Source: an uncultured Bacilli bacterium
GTDB taxonomy: Bacteria > Bacillota_I > Bacilli_A > RF39 > UBA660
Assembly: GCA_934120015.1 (NCBI GenBank)
Contig: CAKOTD010000002.1
Coordinates: 44,441 to 108,440 of the forward strand
Direction: 5' to 3'
Length of the DNA stretch: 64,000 bases
Part shown: piece after piece, positions 18,483 to 27,430 of the stretch
How positions within the stretch are numbered: the stretch's first letter is position 1
How the letters are laid out: each line of letters begins with the position of its first letter
Made by a program: the position numbers and the translations under genes
The notes under the pieces: generated by a model
What the model saw: the letters and a program-made list of their open reading frames with translations, nothing else
Told to the model about the DNA's origin: nothing
Database searches by the model: none

Positions 18483-19643
18483 TTATTCAACTATATTTTT
18501 TAAATTTTCTTTTTTAATATTGAAATTGATTCCAATAGTTGAAATCATAGATAATATAAATATTATATAAAATACCTTATCTTCAATAAAAATGCTTACT
18601 ATTGCAAGAAGGAAAAATACAACTACTTCTGTAAAACATAAACTCATTTGACCTACTGCTGATAAAAGGTCACTATCTTCTTTTGAATTTCTGATAATAT
18701 TTTGAATTGATGTCTGAATAGATGTTTCATATACCTTTGTAAAATTATTGCTTAATGTATTATTTATAGATATTATTACTTTATTTTTAGAAAATAAATA
18801 TATCCCTGTTATTGTAGTCTTAATAACTGATACTAAATTATTTGATTTTGATAAATTTTTATCAGAATATTTTCCAACCAATGTTATAGTAACTATTTGC
18901 AATAATAGTGATACTATAACTATTGAAGAAAACACTGAAAAGTTTTTTAAACCTATATATAAGTAAAGTGGTGCAAATTGTTTTTCTATTATTTGATTTG
19001 TAGTTAAAGCATAAATTCTTTTATATCTGCTTTTAGTTGTAAAAATATATTTCATAGTGCCTTTAAATGCGCTTGTTTTATTCTCTATTTTATAATCTAT
19101 TTTTTTAATAAATATATATTGTAATACAAAAAATATAGTAATTATTGTAAATAATATTATATTATTTGCTGTTATTACACTCCATGCAACTAAACAACTT
19201 GCTAATGCAGTTCCTATTATATTACTTATGTTTATAAAACCATTATATCTTCCCATATGCTCTGTATCTACATACTTACTAGATAATGAATCTTTAGATG
19301 GATTAGAAAATCCCATAAATCCCATTGCCAATATAAATATAATTATATTTTTGTATAAATTTGTTCCATCTAACATCATATATGCACAAATAATATTAAA
19401 CATATTAGATATTAGGATACATTTTGCTATTCCTAATTTTGAAGATATTGTTACAAATAGTGGTGTAGTAAATGCTGTTAGTCCAAATCTTAACCCATAT
19501 ATTAATAGTATAAGCCATATTGGTATTCCATTTTTATATAACATAACTGTTCCAAATGTTCCTATCAAAGTATTTGCAAAACTATATGATATAGTACTCA
19601 AATACATATATTTATATTCTTTTTTTTTAAAATATTCCTTCAT
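18483..19643 (-). CDS. MFS transporter
   Basis: 386-aa major facilitator superfamily permease with about 10-12 membrane helices spread over the whole protein. Features include the N-terminal segment YMYLSTISYSFANTLIGTFG, a cytoplasmic basic loop (KKIDYKIENKTSAFKGTMKY), and a glycine-containing fourth segment (ILAMGFMGFSNPSKDSLSS). Substrate cannot be told from sequence; drug efflux is one option for a mobile-element cargo. Strong RBS AGGAGG before ATG 19643. It lies between the integrases and the Nudix-PHP gene, on the same strand, so it is probably element cargo. Confidence 0.8.
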   Translation of the reverse strand: MKEYFKKKEYKYMYLSTISYSFANTLIGTFGTVMLYKNGIPIWLILLIYGLRFGLTAFTTPLFVTISSKLGIAKCILISNMFNIICAYMMLDGTNLYKNIIIFILAMGFMGFSNPSKDSLSSKYVDTEHMGRYNGFINISNIIGTALASCLVAWSVITANNIILFTIITIFFVLQYIFIKKIDYKIENKTSAFKGTMKYIFTTKSRYKRIYALTTNQIIEKQFAPLYLYIGLKNFSVFSSIVIVSLLLQIVTITLVGKYSDKNLSKSNNLVSVIKTTITGIYLFSKNKVIISINNTLSNNFTKVYETSIQTSIQNIIRNSKEDSDLLSAVGQMSLCFTEVVVFFLLAIVSIFIEDKVFYIIFILSMISTIGINFNIKKENLKNIVE

Positions 19644-19955
19644 ATTGAACCTCCTATAAATTTGTAAATTATATAATACATTTATTCAAAGAACATGGAC
19701 ACGAATAATTACAAACTATAACAACAAATTTACTAAATAAAAATAAGAGTTTCCGTAGCTGAATCATAAAATATTATAACTCAAACCTTTTTTTATGCTT
19801 TTCTGTCAACTAAATTTAAACATCATGAAAAGTTTTATAGATATTTTACACTAATTATTCTTGTTTTACTTAATATCATCAAATATTTATCTAAATCAAA
19901 TAAAATGTAAGAGCATTAGAAAAACTTTTTTTCTGTTTAAAGTAATTTAATATTT
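19644..19955. other. 312-bp gap with a weak att-like echo
   Basis: No gene or clear terminator. At 19696-19750 the sequence TGGACACGAAT, then ACAAATTTACTAAATAAA, parallels TGGATACGAAT and ACAAATTGACTAAATAAG of the uvrB-side repeat cluster in the same order and orientation, with about 20 bases of different spacing. This may be a third, decayed attachment-site copy. The promoter of the MFS gene probably lies near 19660-19720. Confidence 0.35.
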
Positions 19956-21404
19956 CTATTGAAAATATGGATTTAAATCTATAAAAATAGGTTGTACCCA
20001 TGCTGTTTTACCATTTTTATCTATTACTTTTGCCCATACATAATATTCTTCTCCTTGTAGAATATAAGATCCATTTATTATTTCACTACCATCTTTAGAA
20101 TAAATATTCTTACAATGTCTCATATTTGAATAAAATATTATTCTTTCAACAGGTGTAGTTTTAATACTTATTTCTCGGCCACATATTCTATAATCTAGTA
20201 TTGTTGGACCTGTTGAAGCATAAAATTTACCATTTTTAATAGCACTAATTATACTTTCATAATTTTTGGCTGCTTCAACCATTATATATCCACCAAAGCA
20301 TTTATCATTAATAGTTTGGCTGTAAGGTCCATGAAAATCATCACCTGCTGTTATACAAAATTCTTTATGATTATTTAATAAAGTTCTTATCAAATGCTCT
20401 GAACTATACTCACCAAATTCTTCCAAATAGTCTTTATGATTATATACTTCAATCATATTATATCCTGAAATCATTAACCATTCTGTATCTGTTAATCTTG
20501 AAAATAATGGATGATTTAATTGTATCAATGAATATTTTTCTTTTAATTTGATGAGATTTTGTTGAAGTTCAGCAATATTGTTATAATATAATATTTCATC
20601 TACAGATTTATTATTTTTTGAAAAACAATTAAAATGGACATATGGTCCCTTTTCTTTACTCATACTATTATAAATACAAGATGATTCAATTCCTGGTAAT
20701 AAAACTAGATTTTCGTGTTGCTGATTATTATTAAAGAATTTATCATGATCTGTTATACCAATAAAATCATATTTTTTGCTATCATAAATTTCGGCTAATT
20801 CTTTTATACTATACATTCCATCTGATTCAATGGAGTGAGTGTGAATATTACCTTTAAGATATTTTTTATCCTCATTGATAAAGACCGTATTTTGAAAACT
20901 TATTTCTTTTTTATTTTTCTTATATATATCATAAAAATATTTTAGATGTGGAACGATTAAATTAGAATTACAAATATTTATATATTCTTCTTCATTAACA
21001 ATTTTTACATTAATACATTCTTCGTTTTGAAGAATAATATCAGCCAAATTAACATTCTTCTTGCATAAATAAACATCTGTAAATTTTGGATATTCTAATT
21101 CTTTATCTATTTTCAATTTATATATTTCATTTGGAAAAATATCAATTCCAATTTCTTCCTTTACCTCTCTAATTGCAGCATCTAAACTACTTTCATTATA
21201 ATCAACTACACCTTCTGTACATTCCCACATATAAGGATATGTCATTTTATCTGCTCTTTGAGTAAGTAAAATTTCTTCATTACTATTAATAATCCATATT
21301 TGAACGCTCAAATCAAATTCATCATTTTGCTTTTTATATTCAAATCTATCTACAACTTTATTTGTTTTATTTCTATTTTTATCATATATGTTAATTCTTT
21401 CCAT
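19956..21404 (-). CDS. Nudix hydrolase-PHP phosphoesterase fusion
   Basis: 482-aa cytoplasmic two-domain enzyme. Residues about 1-165 are a Nudix domain with a complete Nudix box (G-x5-E-x7-REVKEEIGI, from GVVDYNE), most like IDI-type Nudix proteins (LTQRADKMTYPYMWECTEGVV). Residues about 185-482 are a PHP domain with metal ligands in IHTHSIESDG, ITDHDKF, PGIESS, LNHPLF and AGDDFHG. The combination suggests sequential hydrolysis of a nucleotide-like or phosphorylated substrate, which is inference. ATG 21404 opens at MERINIYDKNRNK. It lies inside the integrase island, upstream of the MFS gene. Confidence 0.85.
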   Translation of the reverse strand: MERINIYDKNRNKTNKVVDRFEYKKQNDEFDLSVQIWIINSNEEILLTQRADKMTYPYMWECTEGVVDYNESSLDAAIREVKEEIGIDIFPNEIYKLKIDKELEYPKFTDVYLCKKNVNLADIILQNEECINVKIVNEEEYINICNSNLIVPHLKYFYDIYKKNKKEISFQNTVFINEDKKYLKGNIHTHSIESDGMYSIKELAEIYDSKKYDFIGITDHDKFFNNNQQHENLVLLPGIESSCIYNSMSKEKGPYVHFNCFSKNNKSVDEILYYNNIAELQQNLIKLKEKYSLIQLNHPLFSRLTDTEWLMISGYNMIEVYNHKDYLEEFGEYSSEHLIRTLLNNHKEFCITAGDDFHGPYSQTINDKCFGGYIMVEAAKNYESIISAIKNGKFYASTGPTILDYRICGREISIKTTPVERIIFYSNMRHCKNIYSKDGSEIINGSYILQGEEYYVWAKVIDKNGKTAWVQPIFIDLNPYFQ

Positions 21405-21463
21405 TATACAGCAACTCCTTTAAATGAGTACAAATTAAATTGAATTTGGATACTTTTTCTATC

Positions 21464-21600
21464 AACTTATTTTAACATTTATTTAACAATAAAACAAGGA
21501 AAGCTACAATAGTCTTTCCTTATTATTACATATACTTAATACAAATATCTTATATAAAATCTTATTCATATTTATATCAATAAATTTTTCCTTAAGCATT
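21464..21600. repeat. Second copy of the integrase 3' end and terminator
   Basis: Bases 21464-21556 match 15756-15848 with few differences and one 2-base gap, including the hairpin AAGGAAAG/CTTTCCTT (21496-21521). Beyond it, the minus-strand frame at about 21545-21590 encodes FIDINMNKILYKIF, resembling the C-terminus IIDIDTNNILAKYLY of the 432-aa integrase. The duplicated block is therefore the tail of an integrase gene plus terminator; the rest of that second gene is gone. It brackets the 15.8-21.5 kb segment as a direct repeat. Confidence 0.65.
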
Positions 21601-21609
21601 TTCAGAATT

Positions 21610-22386
21610 TTATCTATGTTTTATTATATATTTTGCTTTTTCTTCAGCATAATCACTTATCTTTTCACGATAATTAATACCAATTTCTTGTTCTAACTCT
21701 CTTTTGAATGTATAAGAATTAGACATCTTCTTTACCCAGTCATTTAAAATTTTACATTCTTCTTTTGTTAAATCCTTACATTTTTTCATTTCTAAATATA
21801 AGAATCTAGCAATTACATAATTAAGTTTAGCTCTATTAATATCTTGTGGTCTACTAGACAATAAATATCTATCCATATCACATATATGCATAAAATCACA
21901 GGAGAAAAGATAACTACCATCATTTATATCCTTTGCTTGAACATGTTGTTCATTTAATCTAGCAAAATCTACCTCTAAATCATTAAATGAATCAACTAAT
22001 TCACCACATGTAAAACCTCCAATTTTTTTGTAAATAGGTATTTCTTTATTTTTATCTAAAGTTATATCTTCAATATAATCCATGACATATCCAACATAAT
22101 TACCATCTATATTATATATAATATCCCTAGGCTGAACAATTCTATTTAAATCTAAATTATTAATGAATTTAATAAGTTTTTCATAAGTCATTTTATTATT
22201 CTTTTTCTGTAATTCTGTACTATCCTTTAATATCTTTATAACTCTTTTTTCATCGAGTCTTAAAACAATACCATCAATACCACAACCAACTAATTCAAAC
22301 TCTCTTACATTCATAATAGTTTTTGATTCCTTACCAATGACTACTTCTTTAGGTACAAAATAATAAATATATTTATTATTACCCAA
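21610..22386 (-). CDS. Protein-kinase-fold protein, probably degenerate (pseudokinase-like)
   Basis: About 258 aa. The N-terminal half looks like a kinase N-lobe: a glycine-loop-like GCGIDGIVLRLDEKR, then the lysine strand RVIKILKD, and a hinge-like VGYVMDYIEDITL. The C-lobe is poorly conserved: where HRDxxxxN would lie there is QHVQAKDINDGSYLFS, and the DFG position reads CDMDRY. It could be an aminoglycoside-phosphotransferase-type or eukaryotic-like kinase relic, or an active divergent kinase. TTG 22386 is the likely start (GAGGGGTG seven bases upstream); a GTG three codons earlier is too close to that site. A strong promoter lies upstream. Confidence 0.55.
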   Translation of the reverse strand: MGNNKYIYYFVPKEVVIGKESKTIMNVREFELVGCGIDGIVLRLDEKRVIKILKDSTELQKKNNKMTYEKLIKFINNLDLNRIVQPRDIIYNIDGNYVGYVMDYIEDITLDKNKEIPIYKKIGGFTCGELVDSFNDLEVDFARLNEQHVQAKDINDGSYLFSCDFMHICDMDRYLLSSRPQDINRAKLNYVIARFLYLEMKKCKDLTKEECKILNDWVKKMSNSYTFKRELEQEIGINYREKISDYAEEKAKYIIKHR

Positions 22387-22412
22387 AAAAATCACCCCTC
22401 TTTTTTGGGCAT

Positions 22413-22441
22413 ACTATACCATAAAGTTACACTTTAGTCAA
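22413..22441 (-). promoter_or_regulatory. Sigma-A-type promoter of the kinase-like gene
   Basis: On the minus strand TTGACT (22441-22436), a 17-base spacer and TATAGT (22418-22413) form a near-consensus promoter about 27 bases before the start codon. Confidence 0.75.
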
Positions 22442-22609
22442 TTAGTTTGTTTAATGTTATCGTTTAATGGTAAGAAAAAGATTAATATGTTAGATAATCT
22501 TTAAATTTATGAGTTTATTATTAATATAATATTTGATTAAATTTTAGATTACTAATTCAATAACTTAATTATATAAATTTACATAATATATTAAAGGAAG
22601 GAGAATAAT

Positions 22610-23695
22610 ATGGATAACTGCAATTGCAATTCTAATTATGATAGGATTAGAAAAAAAATAGAAGAATGTAATAAAAATATTAAATATCTCTACATCCAAG
22701 GACCAACTGGTCCTATGGGACCACAAGGAAAAGAAGGCATTCAAGGACTTGATGGCAAACAAGGTCCTACTGGACCTACTGGGCCAAAAGGTGAACAGGG
22801 TCCTACTACTATTGATATTGGTAAAACTGAAACAGGAAATCCAAATACTGAAGCAATTGTTCAAAATGTTGGTACAAATAAAAATGTAATACTAGAATTT
22901 ACAATTCCAAAAGGTCAAGATGGTATTGATGGTGATAAAATAGTTATAGGTAAAACTGAAACATTAGATGCTAATGCAAAGGCAAAAGTTGTAGATAACC
23001 AAGTTGGAAATATTCATACACTAGATTTTTATATACCTCAAGGGTTTGATGGTATTGATGGTGATGTAGGGCCGAAAGGTGATACTGGTGAAAGAGGTGA
23101 ACAGGGGCCGAAAGGTGATACTGGTAAAAGTGAAGGCATTGAAGTAATTAATACCAAGACTATTGAGCCCGGTGAGTTAGCTGAAGTAAACGATAATTTT
23201 GATGGTAATACTCATCATTTGACTTTTTCTATTCCAAGGGGTGATAAAGGTGACCCAGGTTCACTAGAGCCTGCTTTATATAATGCTTTGATCTTTGTTA
23301 TTGCACCAGAAACTACTGTAGCTGGTATTGCCAATTTAGCAACACCAAAAAAAATACCAAATACAAATGAATATTTTACAATTAATAATAGTCGTAATAT
23401 TAATATAATAAAAGATGGTACTTATGAAATAAACTTCTGTGGAAAAATATCAGGTGTTACTTCTACTATCGGTGCTTCATTTTATCTATATGACGTAACA
23501 AATGATAAAAAATTAGATAATTTTATATTTGAACTAAAAAAAGGTAACACACCTGAAATGAATTTTTCAAGAGTAAATATATTAGAAATTACAAATCAAG
23601 TAGAATTACAATTAAAAACAGAAATTGAAAATAATGCAGCTGCTGATATTACTTTTTCAGATATAAGTATATTAATTAAAAAATACAATATCTAA
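22610..23695 (+). CDS. Collagen-like repeat protein (BclA-like)
   Basis: 361-aa protein without a classical signal peptide. A Cys-rich head (MDNCNCNSNYD) and coiled start are followed by a Gly-X-Y run at residues about 31-65. Then come three copies of a 35-37-residue module (about 66-102, 111-145 and 177-211; pattern IGKTET...NVILEFTIPKG) separated by further GXY stretches (GPKGDTGERGEQGPKGDTGK). The C-terminal 140 residues look like a compact BclA/TNF-like beta domain. This resembles exosporium or phage-tail collagen fibres. RBS AAGGAAGGAG. It is monocistronic and bounded by a terminator. Probably surface-exposed or part of a filament; function inferred only. Confidence 0.82.
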   Translation: MDNCNCNSNYDRIRKKIEECNKNIKYLYIQGPTGPMGPQGKEGIQGLDGKQGPTGPTGPKGEQGPTTIDIGKTETGNPNTEAIVQNVGTNKNVILEFTIPKGQDGIDGDKIVIGKTETLDANAKAKVVDNQVGNIHTLDFYIPQGFDGIDGDVGPKGDTGERGEQGPKGDTGKSEGIEVINTKTIEPGELAEVNDNFDGNTHHLTFSIPRGDKGDPGSLEPALYNALIFVIAPETTVAGIANLATPKKIPNTNEYFTINNSRNINIIKDGTYEINFCGKISGVTSTIGASFYLYDVTNDKKLDNFIFELKKGNTPEMNFSRVNILEITNQVELQLKTEIENNAAADITFSDISILIKKYNI

Positions 23696-23730
23696 AATAT
23701 TCAAGATTATAATTAAAAATATATTAAATA

Positions 23731-23755
23731 AGGAAGCTAAGCTTCCTTTTGTTTT
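23731..23755 (+). terminator. Terminator after the collagen-like gene
   Basis: Hairpin AGGAAGC-TAA-GCTTCCT followed by TTTGTTTT. The A-rich upstream flank could let it work for the convergent gene at 23778 as well. Confidence 0.85.
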
Positions 23756-23777
23756 ATTATGTTATTTTTACAATTAT

Positions 23778-25502
23778 TTATAATGATTTATGTTCTTTAT
23801 TTGCATAACTTTTCATATTTTCAAGTATTACATTTCTTTTTTCTTGTATTTCTCTTAACTTTATAGTAAGTTCTGTTTCTTTTCCTTCTTTTAATTCATT
23901 GAGGCATACAAAGAAATTCATTCCTCCAAGATATTTATTGAATTCGAAAAATAAATTATTTAAATCGTCAAAATTAGCTTGTCCTACCATATTATATATT
24001 GCTTCCATATTATTATTACTTCTACTTTCAATAATTTGATTTTTATATAAATTTATAAAATCACTAACAAGCATTTTTGTCGTTTGATAACCAGTAGATC
24101 CAAATCGTGCCACATTTATATCTGATATGATATTTACACCATTATTATGCATACCTCTTGCTATTTCTTGGGCAATCATATCATTTACTATTTCCGCTAA
24201 TAATTCATACTTTCTCTTACCATCAATTAAGTTAGCTTGTTCTTTGTACATTCCTGTAATTGGATCATAAATAACATTCCAACCATCCCAACCTCCTCCT
24301 ACTATTATTTCATTTTTATTTTCACTTGGAATGGATGTAAATTCATATAAGTGATTAAATTCATGTATTATAAATGCATCTAAATCCTCATAATCATTAG
24401 ACATATTAATAAGCATTGTTGATTTTTGAATAACTTTACCTTCTTTATCTATTATATTTGGAAGAATACATGATGTACCAGATTTATAAAAAGAATATAA
24501 ATTACCTCCTTCATCAAGAAGACTATTTTTATTGAACTTATTATCATTATAAACATAATCATAATATTGCTCATAGATTTTCAAATCAACTAATCTCTTA
24601 GCTTTTTCTTTATATTCTTTTACTTTGTCTATTAAATCTTTACTTGGTACTATTGTTTTACATTTTTCATCAGTTAAATAATTATTATAATCATTTCCTA
24701 AATCAATGCCTTTTGATTTAAAATACATAATTCTATTATTAATTATAGTTTCTTTTTCATATTGATAACCTGTTTCTAATTTTTTATCATTGTTATCACT
24801 AAATGCCTCTATTAGAGAAGATGAATGTAAATTAAAACCATACATTAATTCAAATGTTTTTGATAAATTTTTTAAAACATTACCTGTTTTATTATAATAA
24901 CCTATTATTGCTTCATATTCTTCTTTTGGAATATAATTACTAAATTCCTTTAAAAATTTAATTTCTACTTCTTTTTCTAATATTTGTGTTAATTCATCTT
25001 GCTTTTTTAATGAATCAGTTTGCTTTTTTATTGTTAATAAGAAGGAATTATATTCTTCATTATATCTTTCTATAATAGGTCTAATTTTATCTAATAAAGT
25101 TATTTTATCATCAGAAATTTTCAATGAATAAGGTATATTTACATCTATTCCATTTTTAAGGTCATCCATCATTTTATAATATGTATGTACAAGTGAAGAA
25201 TCATAGTTGTTAGTATCAAACAATATATTTAAATCATCCATACTTATACTTTCTGAAATCTCATTTTTAATTTTATTAACGATTTCTTCTGTTTTAATTC
25301 TTTTCATAAACCTTATTATAGTTCCTAAATTTTCTATTGGTAAATATGTAATATAAGTAGTATTTTTAAATTTTTGAGTAATATATTCCCTTTTATCCTC
25401 ACCATAATAGTTTACGAATGCCTCTATTATTTTTGGCAATTTTTCTTCAATTAAATTTTTATGATTAAGTATTTTATAATATCTATCTAGCATTAATTTC
25501 AC
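23778..25502 (-). CDS. Unknown protein with HExxH zinc-protease-like motif
   Basis: 574-aa, helix-rich, apparently cytoplasmic protein (no signal peptide or membrane helix). Near residue 380 it has FIIHEFNHLYEF, an HExxH motif, followed about 55 residues later by KYELLAEIVNDMIAQEIARG, whose ELLAEIVND could give the third ligand (glutamate), as in gluzincin-type metallopeptidases. The rest of the sequence matches no family I recognise. The start overlaps the end of the 98-aa gene upstream by 20 bases, so they form an operon. A large predicted protease domain with long helical N-terminal part suggests a toxin-like or host-directed role, which is speculation. Confidence 0.65.
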   Translation of the reverse strand: MKLMLDRYYKILNHKNLIEEKLPKIIEAFVNYYGEDKREYITQKFKNTTYITYLPIENLGTIIRFMKRIKTEEIVNKIKNEISESISMDDLNILFDTNNYDSSLVHTYYKMMDDLKNGIDVNIPYSLKISDDKITLLDKIRPIIERYNEEYNSFLLTIKKQTDSLKKQDELTQILEKEVEIKFLKEFSNYIPKEEYEAIIGYYNKTGNVLKNLSKTFELMYGFNLHSSSLIEAFSDNNDKKLETGYQYEKETIINNRIMYFKSKGIDLGNDYNNYLTDEKCKTIVPSKDLIDKVKEYKEKAKRLVDLKIYEQYYDYVYNDNKFNKNSLLDEGGNLYSFYKSGTSCILPNIIDKEGKVIQKSTMLINMSNDYEDLDAFIIHEFNHLYEFTSIPSENKNEIIVGGGWDGWNVIYDPITGMYKEQANLIDGKRKYELLAEIVNDMIAQEIARGMHNNGVNIISDINVARFGSTGYQTTKMLVSDFINLYKNQIIESRSNNNMEAIYNMVGQANFDDLNNLFFEFNKYLGGMNFFVCLNELKEGKETELTIKLREIQEKRNVILENMKSYANKEHKSL

Positions 25503-25779
25503 CTAACCAATCTATAATTTTATTTAAATTATCAACATTATTACCAACATATTTACTTTTATTACCATCTATTAATACATCTATTTCATATTCATTACTA
25601 TCTAATATATTTTTATCATAGCTTTTATCATCAAATGATACTAATATATTTAATAGATTTGATATTTGTTCTTTAGTAATATTTATAATTTTATTTTCAT
25701 AATATACTTTTGATTCATCTATTTTTATAATAAATATTTTTAAACTTAGTTTACCATATACAATAACTATTTCATTCAT
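25483..25779 (-). CDS. Small unknown protein, partner of the HExxH gene
   Basis: 98-aa acidic protein without membrane segments. It begins MNEIVIVYGKLSLKIFIIKI and ends WLGEINAR. It overlaps the start of the 574-aa HExxH gene by 20 bases. Small size, position as first gene and acidic character would suit a chaperone, inhibitor or immunity protein, but nothing in the sequence proves this. Confidence 0.6.
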   Translation of the reverse strand: MNEIVIVYGKLSLKIFIIKIDESKVYYENKIINITKEQISNLLNILVSFDDKSYDKNILDSNEYEIDVLIDGNKSKYVGNNVDNLNKIIDWLGEINAR

Positions 25780-25919
25780 TACTATTCACCATTATTAGTA
25801 TAACATTTTTTTCTTTTATACAAAGTTTGTTTAAATTAATTTTACATTAGTTTACAAATTTAAAAATCTAAAATGCTATTTTTATGATATACTATAGTTA
25901 ATAAGGTAAGGAGATGTTT

Positions 25920-27305
25920 ATGAAGGAACATGAAAGAGAACAATTTTTAATTAGTATTGAAGAAAATATAGATAGAAGTAATACTTTTTTAGATTCTCCC
26001 ATTATCATTACTAAAAAGAAAGAAACTATTAAAATTAACACTAAAGAAATAATTCTTACGCCAAATCCTTTAAATTCTATTAACTTAAAAAATTCATTAG
26101 ATAATGCTCAAAAGAATTATGTTGGTATTATTAAGTATAAAGATAGTGATATTCCAAAAGATTATTATGAAAAATGTATTAAAAACTTTACAAAATATAT
26201 TAAAGATATTATTAATATGTGTTTTTATGATTTAAAATTCGATGAAAATAATATGAACTTAATATATGTTTTAGCTTTAAAAAATATGGAATATTTAAAT
26301 AATTCTATTGCTGATACAAATAACTCTTATAATGAAAAATTAGATAAAATTGAAACAAAATATAATGAACTGATTAAAAATAGACAAAATCAAGCAATTA
26401 TAGATTCCTTAAATGCACCTAAAACAGTAACCTCATATTCATATGATGGACTTTTTGGAGATAAAATTGTTAATAGTTATATAGGAACTTCTAAAAAAAT
26501 AGATGGTAGTGGATTTAATTCTTTTGATTTATTAGATAAAAATTATGATAATAATAAGGCTGCTGAAGATACTATTAATAATATATACAATAGATGTATA
26601 ACAATTGTTAAAAATTTTAATGAGCAATTATTTAATTTAATTGTTGTTAAAAAATCTGATGTTTTTAAAGAGGAGAAAGATAATTACTTTGACTATAATT
26701 TCTGGATTGAACTTATTAAAATAGCAAGGAAAGATGAATATAAAAATATTAATAAATGTTTAGAATTCTATAATATTGATATTGCTAAATATATTAAAAA
26801 ACTTGTTATTGAGAATGCTACTAATGAAAAAACTTTAGATGAAAATTTAATTAATTTTTATGAAGATAGTTTTTGTAAAATAGATGTTAGTAAAGAGCTT
26901 ATATCAACACTTACAGAAAATATTATTAGTGAGATTAATAAAGAAAAAGATATTAAATCTAAAGAGAAGATAGCTAATAAGTCTTTTGAAACATTAACTA
27001 ATATTCCATATTTAAATAATGATAGTGCTAATACTATTATTAAAAATGTTAATAATGTGTTAAATGACTATAAAGAAAGCATTAGTGATAAAAAGAAGCT
27101 TAAAAATAAAAAAAGAATAAAAAAATCTATTCTTATTATTAGTATTATATTAATTATTTTAATATTAATATATTTTGCTTATAAATATATTAATGAAATT
27201 GTAAATTTTCTCCCACTATTATTTACAATTTTGATTTTATTCTTTATTATTTCCTGTAAATTTAAAATTCTTAAAAAAATTATAAGCTTTTTTCGTGGAT
27301 ATTAA
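25920..27305 (+). CDS. Unknown protein with C-terminal membrane helices
   Basis: 461-aa, Asn/Lys/Ile-rich protein. Residues 1-395 are predicted cytoplasmic and helical with coiled-coil-like stretches (about 120-150). Two membrane helices lie near the C-terminus (SILIISIILIILILIYFAY and FLPLLFTILILFFIISC). The ATG at 25914 lies directly on the RBS AAGGAG; ATG 25920 has proper spacing and is preferred. It is divergent from the 98-aa/574-aa pair. No family recognised; low complexity makes homology by eye unreliable. Confidence 0.65.
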   Translation: MKEHEREQFLISIEENIDRSNTFLDSPIIITKKKETIKINTKEIILTPNPLNSINLKNSLDNAQKNYVGIIKYKDSDIPKDYYEKCIKNFTKYIKDIINMCFYDLKFDENNMNLIYVLALKNMEYLNNSIADTNNSYNEKLDKIETKYNELIKNRQNQAIIDSLNAPKTVTSYSYDGLFGDKIVNSYIGTSKKIDGSGFNSFDLLDKNYDNNKAAEDTINNIYNRCITIVKNFNEQLFNLIVVKKSDVFKEEKDNYFDYNFWIELIKIARKDEYKNINKCLEFYNIDIAKYIKKLVIENATNEKTLDENLINFYEDSFCKIDVSKELISTLTENIISEINKEKDIKSKEKIANKSFETLTNIPYLNNDSANTIIKNVNNVLNDYKESISDKKKLKNKKRIKKSILIISIILIILILIYFAYKYINEIVNFLPLLFTILILFFIISCKFKILKKIISFFRGY

Positions 27306-27330
27306 ATGGTAACTAAGTTATCATTTTTTT
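27306..27330 (+). terminator. Terminator after the membrane protein gene
   Basis: Short hairpin TGGTAAC-TAA-GTTATCA followed by seven T. It begins within two bases of the stop codon. Confidence 0.7.
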
Positions 27331-27430
27331 ATTCATGTAGTGCATTATTATATATTCTATCCATATTACCATCATTATACTAATTATTTATATTATGTGT
27401 AATATTACTAAAATTTTTTAATTTTTTTAG

